Source: Candidatus Poribacteria bacterium (GTDB lineage: Bacteria > Poribacteria > WGA-4E > WGA-3G). From it: a stretch of DNA of 64,000 bases. Shown piece after piece: positions 9,190 through 17,919 of the stretch; position 1 is the first letter of the stretch, and the number at the start of each line of letters is the position of its first letter. Below the pieces are notes generated by a model. The model was not told the DNA's origin. It saw only the letters and a program-made list of their open reading frames with translations, and did not search any database. The position numbers and the translations under genes were made by a program. The stretch lies in the NCBI GenBank assembly GCA_028820635.1, contig JAPPIG010000082.1, positions 228,645 through 292,644 on the forward strand, given 5' to 3'.

Positions 9190-9640
9190 GAACCGATGGC
9201 GCGTTTATCGGGTGACATTTGACACCAACCTTTTCATCCGTTCACTGATTCGAAAGGGGAATCTTGCCAATCGTTTGCTATCACTTTGGCAAACAGGACG
9301 ATTCGTTCTCGTTTTATCGCAGGTTATCATTGATGAAGTCCAGAAAGTTCTTTCCCGTCCGAAGATGCGTCTAAAACACAACTACACATTGGATGAAGTT
9401 GCAAATTTGATTGAGCTTCTATACCAAGCGAGCATTGTTGAGATAACCTCTACATTTGAATTATGTCGGGATGCCACTGATAATAAATTTGTTGAGTGTG
9501 CAATCTTAGGGAGAGCTCATTTTTTAGTTTCTTATGACAATGACCTTATAGATGATGCCGAACTCAAACGAGCTCTATTTGAATTCGGTGTTGAAATTGT
9601 AGATCCACCTATTTTCTTAGAGAAAATCCAAGAGACGTAA
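9176..9640 (+). CDS. PIN-domain protein (putative toxin, COG1569-like)
   Basis: 154-aa PIN-domain ribonuclease candidate. It opens with VTFDTNLFIRSLI (first catalytic Asp), has LSQVIIDEVQKVL (Glu), DATDNKFVECAILGRA (Asp pair) and LVSYDNDLID (last acidic site), a complete set for metal-dependent RNA cleavage. The start is GTG at 9176 with a GAGGTGAGG-like site before it. No dedicated antitoxin is visible next to it. It is the last gene of the 6992-9640 operon and may be the effector of that module. Confidence 0.8.
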   Translation: MNENENRWRVYRVTFDTNLFIRSLIRKGNLANRLLSLWQTGRFVLVLSQVIIDEVQKVLSRPKMRLKHNYTLDEVANLIELLYQASIVEITSTFELCRDATDNKFVECAILGRAHFLVSYDNDLIDDAELKRALFEFGVEIVDPPIFLEKIQET

Positions 9641-9692
9641 ATCAATTGTCTAATCACAACAAATTGCTATAACACAAGTATATCCTATCTCA

Positions 9693-10625
9693 ATGAAGAA
9701 AATTCTTCTTATGAAACACTTTTACCTATTATTCCCAATCCTCATTCTTTTGCTGAGTTGTTCATCACCACAACCGGTAGATATATCTGATCAGAACTTA
9801 GCAGACGCGGTGCGAGAGGCGTTGGGTTTAGCTCCAAGCGATCCTATTTTTCAAAAGAATTTGGATGAATTACAAATGCTGTCTGCCTCAAACACAGGTA
9901 TAACAGATTTAACAGGTCTTGAAAAAGCAAAAAATTTAGTGAGTTTACAACTTGATAGGAATCAAATTACGGATATTACACCACTAACTGATCTGGTGCA
10001 GCTGACAGATTTAAATCTCCGTATGAACCAAATTGCAGACCTTGCGCCGCTTGCGGGGATGACGAAACTCACAAAATTGGAAATAAGTGGAGACCAAATC
10101 GACGATATTACACCGCTAAAAGGAATGACACAACTTACGGAACTTTCTATCTCAAATTGTCAAATTAGCGATATATCACCGCTAAAGAACTTAAAACATC
10201 TGACCAACCTATCAATTTCAAAGAGCCAGATTAGCGATATTACACCACTTAACGAATTGACACAACTTAAAAAATTGTCACTCTCGTATGCGAAAATTAG
10301 TGATATTACGCCACTTGAAAACTTGACACAACTTACTGGCTTGCGACTCGTATCAAATCAAATAGACGACATTATGCCTCTCAAAAACTTGACGCAACTT
10401 ACCAATTTGTGGCTTGTATCAAATCAGATAAACGATATTACCCCCCTCAAAAACTTGACACAACTTAGTAGCCTGTTGATTTCATTCAATCAAGTCAAAA
10501 ACATAAGCACTGTTGAAAATCTTACAAGTTTGAAGGATTTAGGAATTAAGGGAAATCCAATTCAAGATTTAACACCTGTCCATAGACTTCGCAAAAAGGC
10601 ACCAAATTTAAAACTGAATATGTAA
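9693..10625 (+). CDS. Leucine-rich-repeat lipoprotein
   Basis: 310-aa surface lipoprotein: a signal peptide with lipobox LLLLSC, a short helical cap (LADAVREALGLAPSDPIF), then about ten 22-residue SDS22/internalin-like repeats of the form ITDITPL.NLTQLT.L.L. Such repeats make a curved binding surface for proteins. The DNA of the repeats is also similar, suggesting recent expansion. ATG at 9693 is used; an ATG at 9711 is a plausible alternative. Function unknown; adhesion or host interaction is only a guess. Confidence 0.88.
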   Translation: MKKILLMKHFYLLFPILILLLSCSSPQPVDISDQNLADAVREALGLAPSDPIFQKNLDELQMLSASNTGITDLTGLEKAKNLVSLQLDRNQITDITPLTDLVQLTDLNLRMNQIADLAPLAGMTKLTKLEISGDQIDDITPLKGMTQLTELSISNCQISDISPLKNLKHLTNLSISKSQISDITPLNELTQLKKLSLSYAKISDITPLENLTQLTGLRLVSNQIDDIMPLKNLTQLTNLWLVSNQINDITPLKNLTQLSSLLISFNQVKNISTVENLTSLKDLGIKGNPIQDLTPVHRLRKKAPNLKLNM

Positions 10626-10633
10626 GTATCCAT

Positions 10634-13300
10634 TTACATAGAAACTCCTAACAATCCCCGCGTTAACTGAAAGTCTATATTTCCCTTACCGTGCAGCTTG
10701 GGTATGTATTGACGCGAAGCCACCTCTATAATCAACGCCAACATTTTATCAACATCAACAGATGTCGAATCCAAATCTACGCCATAAGCCGATTGCGTGT
10801 TAGAATCAGTAGATACCTGAATTAACGGTACCATTACATGTGATTGCAAGGGTGCGCCAACAATATGCGCAAATGCCACCTCTACACCTGTCGCACCTAA
10901 ACCAGTCAACGTCTCTGTCGCCTGATCAGTGGGAGTCTCCATGATATGTAATCCTTTTTTTTCAATTTTCTGTCCATAAGCCAATGTTGGCGAGGAAAAG
11001 GATTCCGTCAAGAATGTAGCATTGGCAGGAACAACAACCGTTCCACCTGCGGTGACAATTGCACTTGCCATCTGCATAAGTGCCTGCGAAACAGGTTCAG
11101 CCGTCTCACCTAATGAGGTGACTGCTATGCAAAGGTGCTCCAATCCAGCATCAACAACTGGAACAGACGGTTTGTCAGCAAGTTCATCTGTAAACCAACT
11201 TTGTACCTTTTTAATAACGGCATCAATTCCACCATCTAATTGCACACTTGCCCATCCGTAGCTTTCAGGCGATATACCCAATTGCTGAATTTCATGCCGA
11301 ACATGGTCATTGTGCGTCTTTTCACAACCGTGCTCCAGAAGTAAACCAACTGCTACCGATGGATGTGTGAGATGTCCGATCATGGTGCGAGTGTAAATTT
11401 CTTCGGAGCGTCCACTTGAAACACCACATCCCTCTGTATGTGCAAGTGCTACAAAACGCGATATTCCTTGCTCTTTTCCGATATTTTGTTCGTTGCATTG
11501 GTTGGCAATCATCTGGGCAATTTGTCCGGAACAGAGGCTTGTCGGCAAAATTAGTGCAAGTTGTTCGCTGCGACATCCATCTGCTGTTTGGAAAGCACGA
11601 AACGTATATGCATCGGTAGGGATACTCACTGTTTCCCTTGAGGGAATCGGTAATGGTTGACCAGACTTAACCTCAGATGCTTCAAGCATAGGTGTTAAAT
11701 CCGTAGGACCTGTCTGTTTCCAATCACGCCACAGTGAAACTTGGGAGTGCCCTGCTTTTTCACCTACAGAACGTTCACCGGATGCAATGTTCACCGTCAG
11801 GTCAAGCATATCTTCACCAAGCTGCTCCATCGGTGTGCCATCAAGATAAGCCCCCGCGTTTACATCCATATCCTTTTCAAGCATCTCATACCGACCTGTT
11901 GTCGTAACAATCTTAATCGTTGGCACAAAAGGAAAATTGGTGATTGATCCGTTGCCCGTAACAAAGAAAATCATGTTTGATCCAGATGCTACCTGACCAG
12001 CAATGCTCTCCAAATCGTTGCCAGGACTATCCATAAAATAATATCCCGGGTTTTTCATCAACTCACTATAATTGATGACATAATCAAGGCAAACATCAGG
12101 ATTCCGCTTCATTGCTGCACCAATTGATTTTATAGCGATGTTATAGAGACCTCTGAAATTGTTCCCGCCCGACGGGTTTCCTTCTGCAGAGTGTCCATGC
12201 CACCCAACGCGTTCCTTGAATACCTCAATGGTATTGAGAAACTTTTGTGCTGTTGATAGGTCACGAACACTTTGCAAAAGGTACGCCTCCGCGCCGATAA
12301 GTTCATCTGTTTCAGCAAGATTAGCACATCCCCCATAACGGATGACCTCCTTCGCAACATAAGCAGCTAACGGATTACCGGACACACCTGAAAAGGCATC
12401 TGAGCCACCACACTGTAACGCTATCTTAAGATTCTCTAAGGACTGTTCTGTTCGTGAGACACTATTAACTGAATTCAACCATCCATCAATTATTTCAGCA
12501 CCTTTGTCCAAATTAGTATCAAAACTACCTTCAATCTGAAAGAAATTATGTATAACATTATCCAGTTCATAGCCTTCGCGCTGCATATATTCTTTTAGCA
12601 TCTCATTAGTAACTGCCTTAGTGCCGTAGTCAACAAGCAGAATTGCGCCGATATTGGGATGCACCGTGAAGCCTGCAAGCGTCCGCAGCAAGATGTCTAT
12701 GTTATTTGGTGTTTTCTCCTCACCACCTTCAGTGTGGGTCACCGAAACGATACCGTCTATGTTGGAATAATTTTGTGCCATGTCCGAGCACTTATCCGCA
12801 AGTCTTTTGGCAAAACCGGAGGTGCGTGCTGTCGTTCCCATCACAACGATGTAGTTCCGTGTCCCAACCCCGCGATTTCCCGGACGCTGATAACCAAGGT
12901 AATTACGTTTTTCTGAATACCTTTCCACCTGTTTACCAGGGCAAAACGCTGCTTCATCTAATGCATACGGCACTATCACATCGGAAAAGTTAGGACTTGT
13001 TGGCAGCTTGAAATCCAAGTTTCTAATCGACAACGAATCGATCATTTTCTGATTACAAACATAGTCGCCAGCAGAAATGGAACGTGAAGCATAACCGAAA
13101 GGCAACCCCCATGACAACAGCGGATCACCCTCCGCAATTGACCGGATGGCAAAGCGATGTCCTTCTAACACAGAGTGCGACAAATTAAACTTTTCTCCAT
13201 TATGCAGAATCTGTGTTCCCTCATCTAATCTCTGAGTAGCAATAGCAACATTATCCTCTTGGGCTGGTAACCGTGCAACGCTTTTAAAATTATATGTCAT
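10634..13300 (-). CDS. UxaA-family dehydratase with duplicated core (altronate/galactarate dehydratase type)
   Basis: 888-aa protein, much longer than UxaA (about 500). Residues 1-90 form the SAF-like UxaA N-domain. Residues 135-520 are one UxaA core, with GNRGVGTRNY, THTEGG near 189-193 and CGGSDAFSGVSGNP at 297-310. A second partial core fills about 565-720, with AHTEGCGVSSG at 620-630. The family dehydrates sugar acids such as altronate in an Fe-dependent way. The second half has the HTEGCG motif but no CGGSD motif, so it may be structural. Substrate is inferred only from family. Confidence 0.8.
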   Translation of the reverse strand: MTYNFKSVARLPAQEDNVAIATQRLDEGTQILHNGEKFNLSHSVLEGHRFAIRSIAEGDPLLSWGLPFGYASRSISAGDYVCNQKMIDSLSIRNLDFKLPTSPNFSDVIVPYALDEAAFCPGKQVERYSEKRNYLGYQRPGNRGVGTRNYIVVMGTTARTSGFAKRLADKCSDMAQNYSNIDGIVSVTHTEGGEEKTPNNIDILLRTLAGFTVHPNIGAILLVDYGTKAVTNEMLKEYMQREGYELDNVIHNFFQIEGSFDTNLDKGAEIIDGWLNSVNSVSRTEQSLENLKIALQCGGSDAFSGVSGNPLAAYVAKEVIRYGGCANLAETDELIGAEAYLLQSVRDLSTAQKFLNTIEVFKERVGWHGHSAEGNPSGGNNFRGLYNIAIKSIGAAMKRNPDVCLDYVINYSELMKNPGYYFMDSPGNDLESIAGQVASGSNMIFFVTGNGSITNFPFVPTIKIVTTTGRYEMLEKDMDVNAGAYLDGTPMEQLGEDMLDLTVNIASGERSVGEKAGHSQVSLWRDWKQTGPTDLTPMLEASEVKSGQPLPIPSRETVSIPTDAYTFRAFQTADGCRSEQLALILPTSLCSGQIAQMIANQCNEQNIGKEQGISRFVALAHTEGCGVSSGRSEEIYTRTMIGHLTHPSVAVGLLLEHGCEKTHNDHVRHEIQQLGISPESYGWASVQLDGGIDAVIKKVQSWFTDELADKPSVPVVDAGLEHLCIAVTSLGETAEPVSQALMQMASAIVTAGGTVVVPANATFLTESFSSPTLAYGQKIEKKGLHIMETPTDQATETLTGLGATGVEVAFAHIVGAPLQSHVMVPLIQVSTDSNTQSAYGVDLDSTSVDVDKMLALIIEVASRQYIPKLHGKGNIDFQLTRGLLGVSM

Positions 13301-13321
13301 AAGACCTCCTTACACAATAGA

Positions 13322-13891
13322 TTAACGGCGATAAATGCTTACCTCAATAGCGTCCTTTTTCACCCACGGTAGATTGATTTCAAACCAATGTGTTTCACTT
13401 TCATAGTGTTCGCGGACGTGTTCAAGGTAATCCGCCATAGAATCTGCACCGATCCCAACGTTGTCCGCCAAAACAGTCGCTGGATTGGTCAATTGTGGTT
13501 CAATCGCTTGAAAACATGGAAAATAGTTGTCAAAATTGTTGTCAAGCAGCAGAAAATCCACTGGTTCTTGAATGCTTTTGAGTACCTCTTGTGCATCACC
13601 GATACGTGAATCAACGAGATCTGCCAAACCTGCCCGTTCAAAATTTGCGCGCGCTTGATTTGCTCGATTAGCATCTATCTCAATCGTGATTAAACGTCCA
13701 GCACCTGAAGCCTTCAACTCACGTAACATCCATAGACCGGAATAACCGATAGCAGTCCCGCATTCGACAATCAGTGTTGGCTTCGCTTTCTCTACCCAGT
13801 CAGCGAGAAATTTTGCCTTCTCCGGTCCTAACATTGGAATTCTCTCTTCTCTACACTGTGCCTCAACCTCTTGTAAAACCTGATCAAACAT
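13322..13891 (-). CDS. Class I O-methyltransferase
   Basis: 189-aa SAM-dependent methyltransferase of the O-methyltransferase family 3 type. The SAM loop is IVECGTAIGYSGL, followed by ITIEIDANRANQA (acidic residue for the ribose) and DFLLLDNNFDNY. The start at 13891 is chosen because AAGGAGGG sits just upstream; an in-frame start 16 codons earlier lacks one. It lies 21 nt upstream of the start codon of nothing on its own strand and is divergent from the sigma-factor gene. Substrate unknown. Confidence 0.82.
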   Translation of the reverse strand: MFDQVLQEVEAQCREERIPMLGPEKAKFLADWVEKAKPTLIVECGTAIGYSGLWMLRELKASGAGRLITIEIDANRANQARANFERAGLADLVDSRIGDAQEVLKSIQEPVDFLLLDNNFDNYFPCFQAIEPQLTNPATVLADNVGIGADSMADYLEHVREHYESETHWFEINLPWVKKDAIEVSIYRR

Positions 13892-14176
13892 ATAACCCTC
13901 CTTTGAAAACAAAACCATTATGGCTTGAATTTGACACACATAAAATGATATGGTAATATTTTATATCGCTTTGTGCAGTAGATGGTACGACTTTGCTTAA
14001 AACTGCAATAGTTCAATTTCATTTCTGGTAAAAGATGAGATAATCATACACGAAAACCTTATTCGGGTCAAGTTGTAGGGCACAAACTCAATTCTGACAT
14101 TTTTTGGAAACAAAATTTGCAACTTATACCATTCTTCGGTGTGTATTAGGTATGTAAGCACCTCCGGAGGCACCTG

Positions 14177-14785
14177 ATGCTTGAATTAGATGATGAATTA
14201 ATGCAGCGCTTTCAAAAAGGCGATGAGGAAGCGTTTAACCTCTTAGCCCGCCGACATCAACAGTCGTTGATAAATTTTATCGCCAGATTTACGGGTGATA
14301 AAGATAACGCTGAAGACTTGGCACAGGAGACATTTATCCGCATGTATAAAGCTGCAGATCGTTATAAACCCGGTCGTGCTCAGTTTAAAACTTGGATGTA
14401 TTTAATTGCCAAAAGGTTGTGTATAAATGAAATCCGCAATCGAGGACGCCGAGATCGTTTTCGAGTTGACAATATCGCCATAAACGACAGTGCTTCTGGC
14501 GCAAATGATGAACAGGTTGACATCATTGCTACTGCACCTGCAGATGCGGCTTTCCAACCAGAAGTTGCAGTGGAACGTAAAGAACTTCGCAACGCTATCC
14601 AAAAAGCGATCGCAGAATTGCCAGAACAGTATCGATTTCCACTTATCTTGCGGGATATCCAAGGATTAAGTTATGACGAAATCGGTAAAATACTTGAACT
14701 ACGAAGTGGAACGACAAAATCGCGTATTAACAGAGCGAGAATAATGCTTAAAGACAAGCTAAAACCATTTATGGAGTTATTATGA
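14177..14785 (+). CDS. ECF-type RNA polymerase sigma factor
   Basis: 202-aa sigma-70 family ECF factor. Region 2 includes DNAEDLAQETFIRMYKAADRYKPGRAQFKTWMYLIA (positions about 41-75), and region 4 includes LPEQYRFPLILRDIQGLSYDEI and the recognition helix GTTKSRINRAR. The ATG follows a GGAGG site. The anti-sigma gene overlaps its stop by 4 nt, and an HtrA-like gene follows, an arrangement reminiscent of RpoE envelope-stress units. Auto-regulation is likely but no promoter motif could be assigned in 13892-14176. Confidence 0.92.
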   Translation: MLELDDELMQRFQKGDEEAFNLLARRHQQSLINFIARFTGDKDNAEDLAQETFIRMYKAADRYKPGRAQFKTWMYLIAKRLCINEIRNRGRRDRFRVDNIAINDSASGANDEQVDIIATAPADAAFQPEVAVERKELRNAIQKAIAELPEQYRFPLILRDIQGLSYDEIGKILELRSGTTKSRINRARIMLKDKLKPFMELL

Positions 14786-15339
14786 ACTGTTTACAAGCTG
14801 AAGAAAACTTTTCTGCACATTTAGAAGATGCGCTTGATTATCAATCATTACAACGTTTTGAGTCACATATTGCGGAATGCCCAACGTGTCAACGTGAGTA
14901 CGCCCGATTCAGCGAATCTGTTAAAGCATCACAGCAATTGCCGCAGATTGAACCTTCACCTTATTTTACATCAACATTAAAGCAACGCCTTGCTGAAGAA
15001 CAGCGTGGGACACTTTCCTTCTGGCAGCGGTTGTTATATATTTTCAACATGCCCAAATGGGCTCTCAGCGGCGTGATGGTATTACTTTTGATTGCTGGGA
15101 CAACCACATTCCTATACCATAACGATTGGTTTAACGGTGAAATTAATCCATCAAATGAGCAGATTAGTACATCACATTCTGGACTTTCTTCTGGCTCACC
15201 ATCTCTCAACAATCAATTTCTACCGCGCGCTTCTGGATCATCTAATTTGTCAAATACAATTTCCGGTCAATCGATGCAACAACACTATACCTTAAAGCGC
15301 GTAAGTTATTCCACTGTAGCAACAGGGGGCGGGTTATAG
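14782..15339 (+). CDS. Anti-sigma factor with zinc-finger (zf-HC2) domain
   Basis: 185-aa membrane anti-sigma factor. The N-terminal cytoplasmic part carries the zinc-binding HxxxCxxC (HIAECPTC) of the ZAS/zf-HC2 family, followed by a helical linker, one transmembrane segment at about 92-112 (ALSGVMVLLLIAGTTTFLY) and a Ser/Asn-rich periplasmic tail. It should hold the upstream sigma factor at the membrane until a signal triggers proteolysis. Start overlaps the sigma stop (ATGA). Confidence 0.88.
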   Translation: MNCLQAEENFSAHLEDALDYQSLQRFESHIAECPTCQREYARFSESVKASQQLPQIEPSPYFTSTLKQRLAEEQRGTLSFWQRLLYIFNMPKWALSGVMVLLLIAGTTTFLYHNDWFNGEINPSNEQISTSHSGLSSGSPSLNNQFLPRASGSSNLSNTISGQSMQQHYTLKRVSYSTVATGGGL

Positions 15340-15393
15340 TTCTTTGGTATGAATATCTACAAAGCGGACCACTACTTTGATGAGGAAAAATAA

Positions 15394-16509
15394 ATGATTC
15401 TCAAAAATTCAAAACAGAGTCAAATTAAAAACATGAAATTTTCTATGCTATACAAACTACTTGGTATAAGTACGTTTATTTTTCTCATCTGCGCCATGAC
15501 ACCAAGTTTTGGGCAGGAAAATGTGTTACAATTGCTGGAAAAAGAATTCAAAAAAGTTGTCAACACTGCCCGTCCAGCGGTTGTCAAAGTCATTGCATCA
15601 CAAAATACATCCGCACAATCACCTCCAGACATAATTAAAATAATTCCCCATACGTCCGGACAATCGCCTCCAGACATAATTAAAATAATCCCCCGCGAAA
15701 ACATCAGTTCCGGCATTATTCTTGATAAGGAAGGACACATTGCTACAACCACTTTTGATATGGCCCCCAGCAAGATTGAAGTTGTCTTCAATAATAACAA
15801 AAAAGTTCCAGCAAAAATCATCGGGATGGACGATCTGACCGATCTTGTTATACTTAAGGTGGATAACAAATTGCATAAGCAAATAAAAAAAGGAGATTCC
15901 GATAAAATTGACATGGGTTCATGGGTTTTCGCAATTGGGAGTTCGCAGGGCGAACATCCAATCGTTTCATTCGGTATTGTAAGTGGTCGGGAAACCTTAC
16001 CTGCTCACCCGTGCGCTGAACTCATTAAAATCAACGCACCTATTTCTCCGGGGAATAGTGGTGGCGCAATTGTAAACACATCGGGAGAGGTCGTAGGAAT
16101 GATTCTTGCTGTACTTACTGAACCTAACGATTGGAACCCACTTCAGTTGCAGCTGCCGATGCAGATGTGGAATAGTCAGAACATTACTTTTGCAGTACCA
16201 ATTGAAACAGTTAAATCCGTTGCCACCGAAATTATAAAACATGGTAAGGTGCCGCGTGGTTGGCTTGGTGTAGATATTAAAATAAGTGATTTTGGCGTTT
16301 ATGTTAAGAGTGTCATAGAAGATAGTCCAGCACACAAAAGCGGGCTTTTGCCTAAGGATATTATTCTTGAATATAATAATACACCTGTGACAAACTATCT
16401 CGAACTTTTGAAACGTGTTGGAACCGCATCACCGCATACTGAAATCATTCTAAAAATCAATAGGAATGGGCGCGAACAAAACTATACCATCAAACTCGGT
16501 GAAAGATAG
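15394..16509 (+). CDS. HtrA/DegP-like serine protease homologue with PDZ domain, catalytic His absent
   Basis: 371-aa secreted HtrA homologue: signal peptide (ISTFIFLICAMTPSFGQ), trypsin-like domain and one C-terminal PDZ (WLGVDIKI...). Counting from the ATG at 15394, the nucleophile Ser222 is in SPGNSGGAI and Asp150 in DDLTDLVILKV, but the place of the catalytic His is Phe121 (HIATTTFDM instead of the usual TN.HVV). Spacing to Asp and Ser matches DegP, so the triad is broken and the protein may be a binding pseudo-protease or chaperone. A 15-residue tandem repeat (QSPPDIIKIIP) sits before the protease core. It follows the sigma/anti-sigma pair by 54 nt and may be in that regulon. Confidence 0.85.
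   Translation: MILKNSKQSQIKNMKFSMLYKLLGISTFIFLICAMTPSFGQENVLQLLEKEFKKVVNTARPAVVKVIASQNTSAQSPPDIIKIIPHTSGQSPPDIIKIIPRENISSGIILDKEGHIATTTFDMAPSKIEVVFNNNKKVPAKIIGMDDLTDLVILKVDNKLHKQIKKGDSDKIDMGSWVFAIGSSQGEHPIVSFGIVSGRETLPAHPCAELIKINAPISPGNSGGAIVNTSGEVVGMILAVLTEPNDWNPLQLQLPMQMWNSQNITFAVPIETVKSVATEIIKHGKVPRGWLGVDIKISDFGVYVKSVIEDSPAHKSGLLPKDIILEYNNTPVTNYLELLKRVGTASPHTEIILKINRNGREQNYTIKLGER
15610..15693 (+). repeat. 45-bp tandem duplication inside the HtrA-like gene
   Basis: Two copies offset by exactly 45 nt (from 15610 and from 15655) encode the same QSPPDIIKIIP stretch and differ at only a few bases, so the duplication is recent and in frame. Confidence 0.85.
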
Positions 16510-16520
16510 TCACGTCAGTG

Positions 16521-16619
16521 GTCGGGAATCAGAGTTCCCTCCTACAAAGAAGGGTGTTCTGTGAATCAACGCTGAATGCGCTTATGGCATTCAGCGGGAG
16601 CGATCTCCGAATCGCGACC
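16521..16619. repeat. Hairpin repeats: family-1 B unit, family-2 unit, family-1 A unit
   Basis: A reverse B unit (16521-16545, stem GGGAA/TTCCC) is followed by a family-2 hairpin (TGAATGC/GCATTCA, about 16564-16595) and a forward A unit (16596-16619, stem GCGAT/ATCGC around CTCCGA). They lie between convergent genes and could stop transcription, but no T-run follows. Confidence 0.7.
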
Positions 16620-16664
16620 TTTACCCGCAAAATTTCGGTAGATACTCCAATAATGCCTTTGTGT

Positions 16665-17750
16665 CTACCACTTTAATCGGTTAAACTCATCAAGATACGC
16701 TTGTGCAATATCCTTATTTTTTTTGATTATCAATAAGTTTTCACTGTTTCTGGTTTCAGCATTCTTTGAGAAATTATACGAACCGGTAATAACTGTCTCT
16801 TCATCAATGATAATCACCTTGTGATGCATGGCTCCGGGCCTGTCATCCGTAATTACTGGAATACCTGCCTTTTCCATTGACTCGTATTCGGAATACTTAT
16901 CAATTTGTCTTTTTTCAAACACGCCTTCCACCGGAATTCCTCTTTTATATCGATCGCGCATCGCCTTCCCAAGTTTATCGTGTGTAAACGAAAACGCCAT
17001 AAAATAAATTGCCTTTTTTGCTGATTTAATCTCCTTCAATAGAGGAGTAATCGTGTCGTTTTCTGGAGCGAAATAGGTTGAAACCTGTGTGCCATCGTTA
17101 AGGGTAATATGTGGGAATGGGATATGTGGATCTGACGACCTATCCATTTCTGCTAAGATGTACATCTCCCGAAATTCCTGTGTGAAGTTATAAGCAAGCG
17201 GTTCAGAATCAAACCAGACAACATTATTACTGTTTTTGTATGCACCGTTATAGGTTGTATTATACGAGCCTGTCCAGACATACCGTTCGTCAATCACGAT
17301 AAATTTATGGTGCATATATCCCTCATTGTCGCCATCGTCCCGCACGGGAATCCCTTCCCGTTGTAAACGGACGATTTTCGATTCCTTACCTCCATTTTTA
17401 TCATTGATATTATCGTGTTCAGTAAAGACTCGCACTTTCACATCACGTTTGTGTGCATCAATTAAAGCATTTGCTATCGGTTCGGAATCCAAATCATAGA
17501 GTGCTGCGTCAATACGCTCTGTAGCTAAACCGAGTTTTGCAACGAGTCGACTCTCCAAGGAATTTACCTTGTTGTCCCCATTGACTTTGCTGAAGTATAC
17601 CTCCCATGATCTTTCCTCAATTGTTGCGTAGGGTTTTCCCTTGAAATGTCGGATCGTAAAACCGATCACAAGAGCCACCACTAAAATGAGAAAAAACGGG
17701 ATAAACCGTGAATTTCTGCTCTTTGGCGGTGCTGGTGAGGCACTATTCAT
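16665..17750 (-). CDS. Membrane-anchored phospholipase D-family protein
   Basis: 361-aa PLD-superfamily protein with one N-terminal transmembrane anchor (FIPFFLILVVALVIGF) and two complete HKD modules, HHKFIVIDERYVWTGSYN and HHKVIIIDEETVITGSYNFS. Two HKD motifs form one active site. The compact modules resemble Nuc-type endonucleases and secreted bacterial PLDs more than cardiolipin synthases. The catalytic domain probably faces the periplasm. Hairpin repeats flank the gene on both sides. Substrate (DNA or phospholipid) cannot be decided. Confidence 0.85.
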   Translation of the reverse strand: MNSASPAPPKSRNSRFIPFFLILVVALVIGFTIRHFKGKPYATIEERSWEVYFSKVNGDNKVNSLESRLVAKLGLATERIDAALYDLDSEPIANALIDAHKRDVKVRVFTEHDNINDKNGGKESKIVRLQREGIPVRDDGDNEGYMHHKFIVIDERYVWTGSYNTTYNGAYKNSNNVVWFDSEPLAYNFTQEFREMYILAEMDRSSDPHIPFPHITLNDGTQVSTYFAPENDTITPLLKEIKSAKKAIYFMAFSFTHDKLGKAMRDRYKRGIPVEGVFEKRQIDKYSEYESMEKAGIPVITDDRPGAMHHKVIIIDEETVITGSYNFSKNAETRNSENLLIIKKNKDIAQAYLDEFNRLKW

Positions 17751-17805
17751 ATCTGTATGACTCCATCATTAAACGCCCATAGCTGTCAACTTAAGGTTGC
17801 AAATG

Positions 17806-17864
17806 GTAGGAGGGAACTCCGATTCTCGACTGAAAAAGGGTCGCGATTCGGAGATCGCTCCTAC
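17806..17864. repeat. Paired family-1 hairpin repeat (B then inverted A)
   Basis: A forward B unit (17806-17830, stem GGGAA/TTCTC with one G-T pair) faces a reverse A unit (17840-17864, GCGAT/ATCGC). The outer ends GTAGGA and TCCTAC pair, so the element can fold as two hairpins on one larger stem. It lies between the PLD and PhyH genes. Confidence 0.75.
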
Positions 17865-17919
17865 AAGAGATATTTTTCAAACATATCTGACTGCTAAATT
17901 GACAGTTATGCCATCATCA

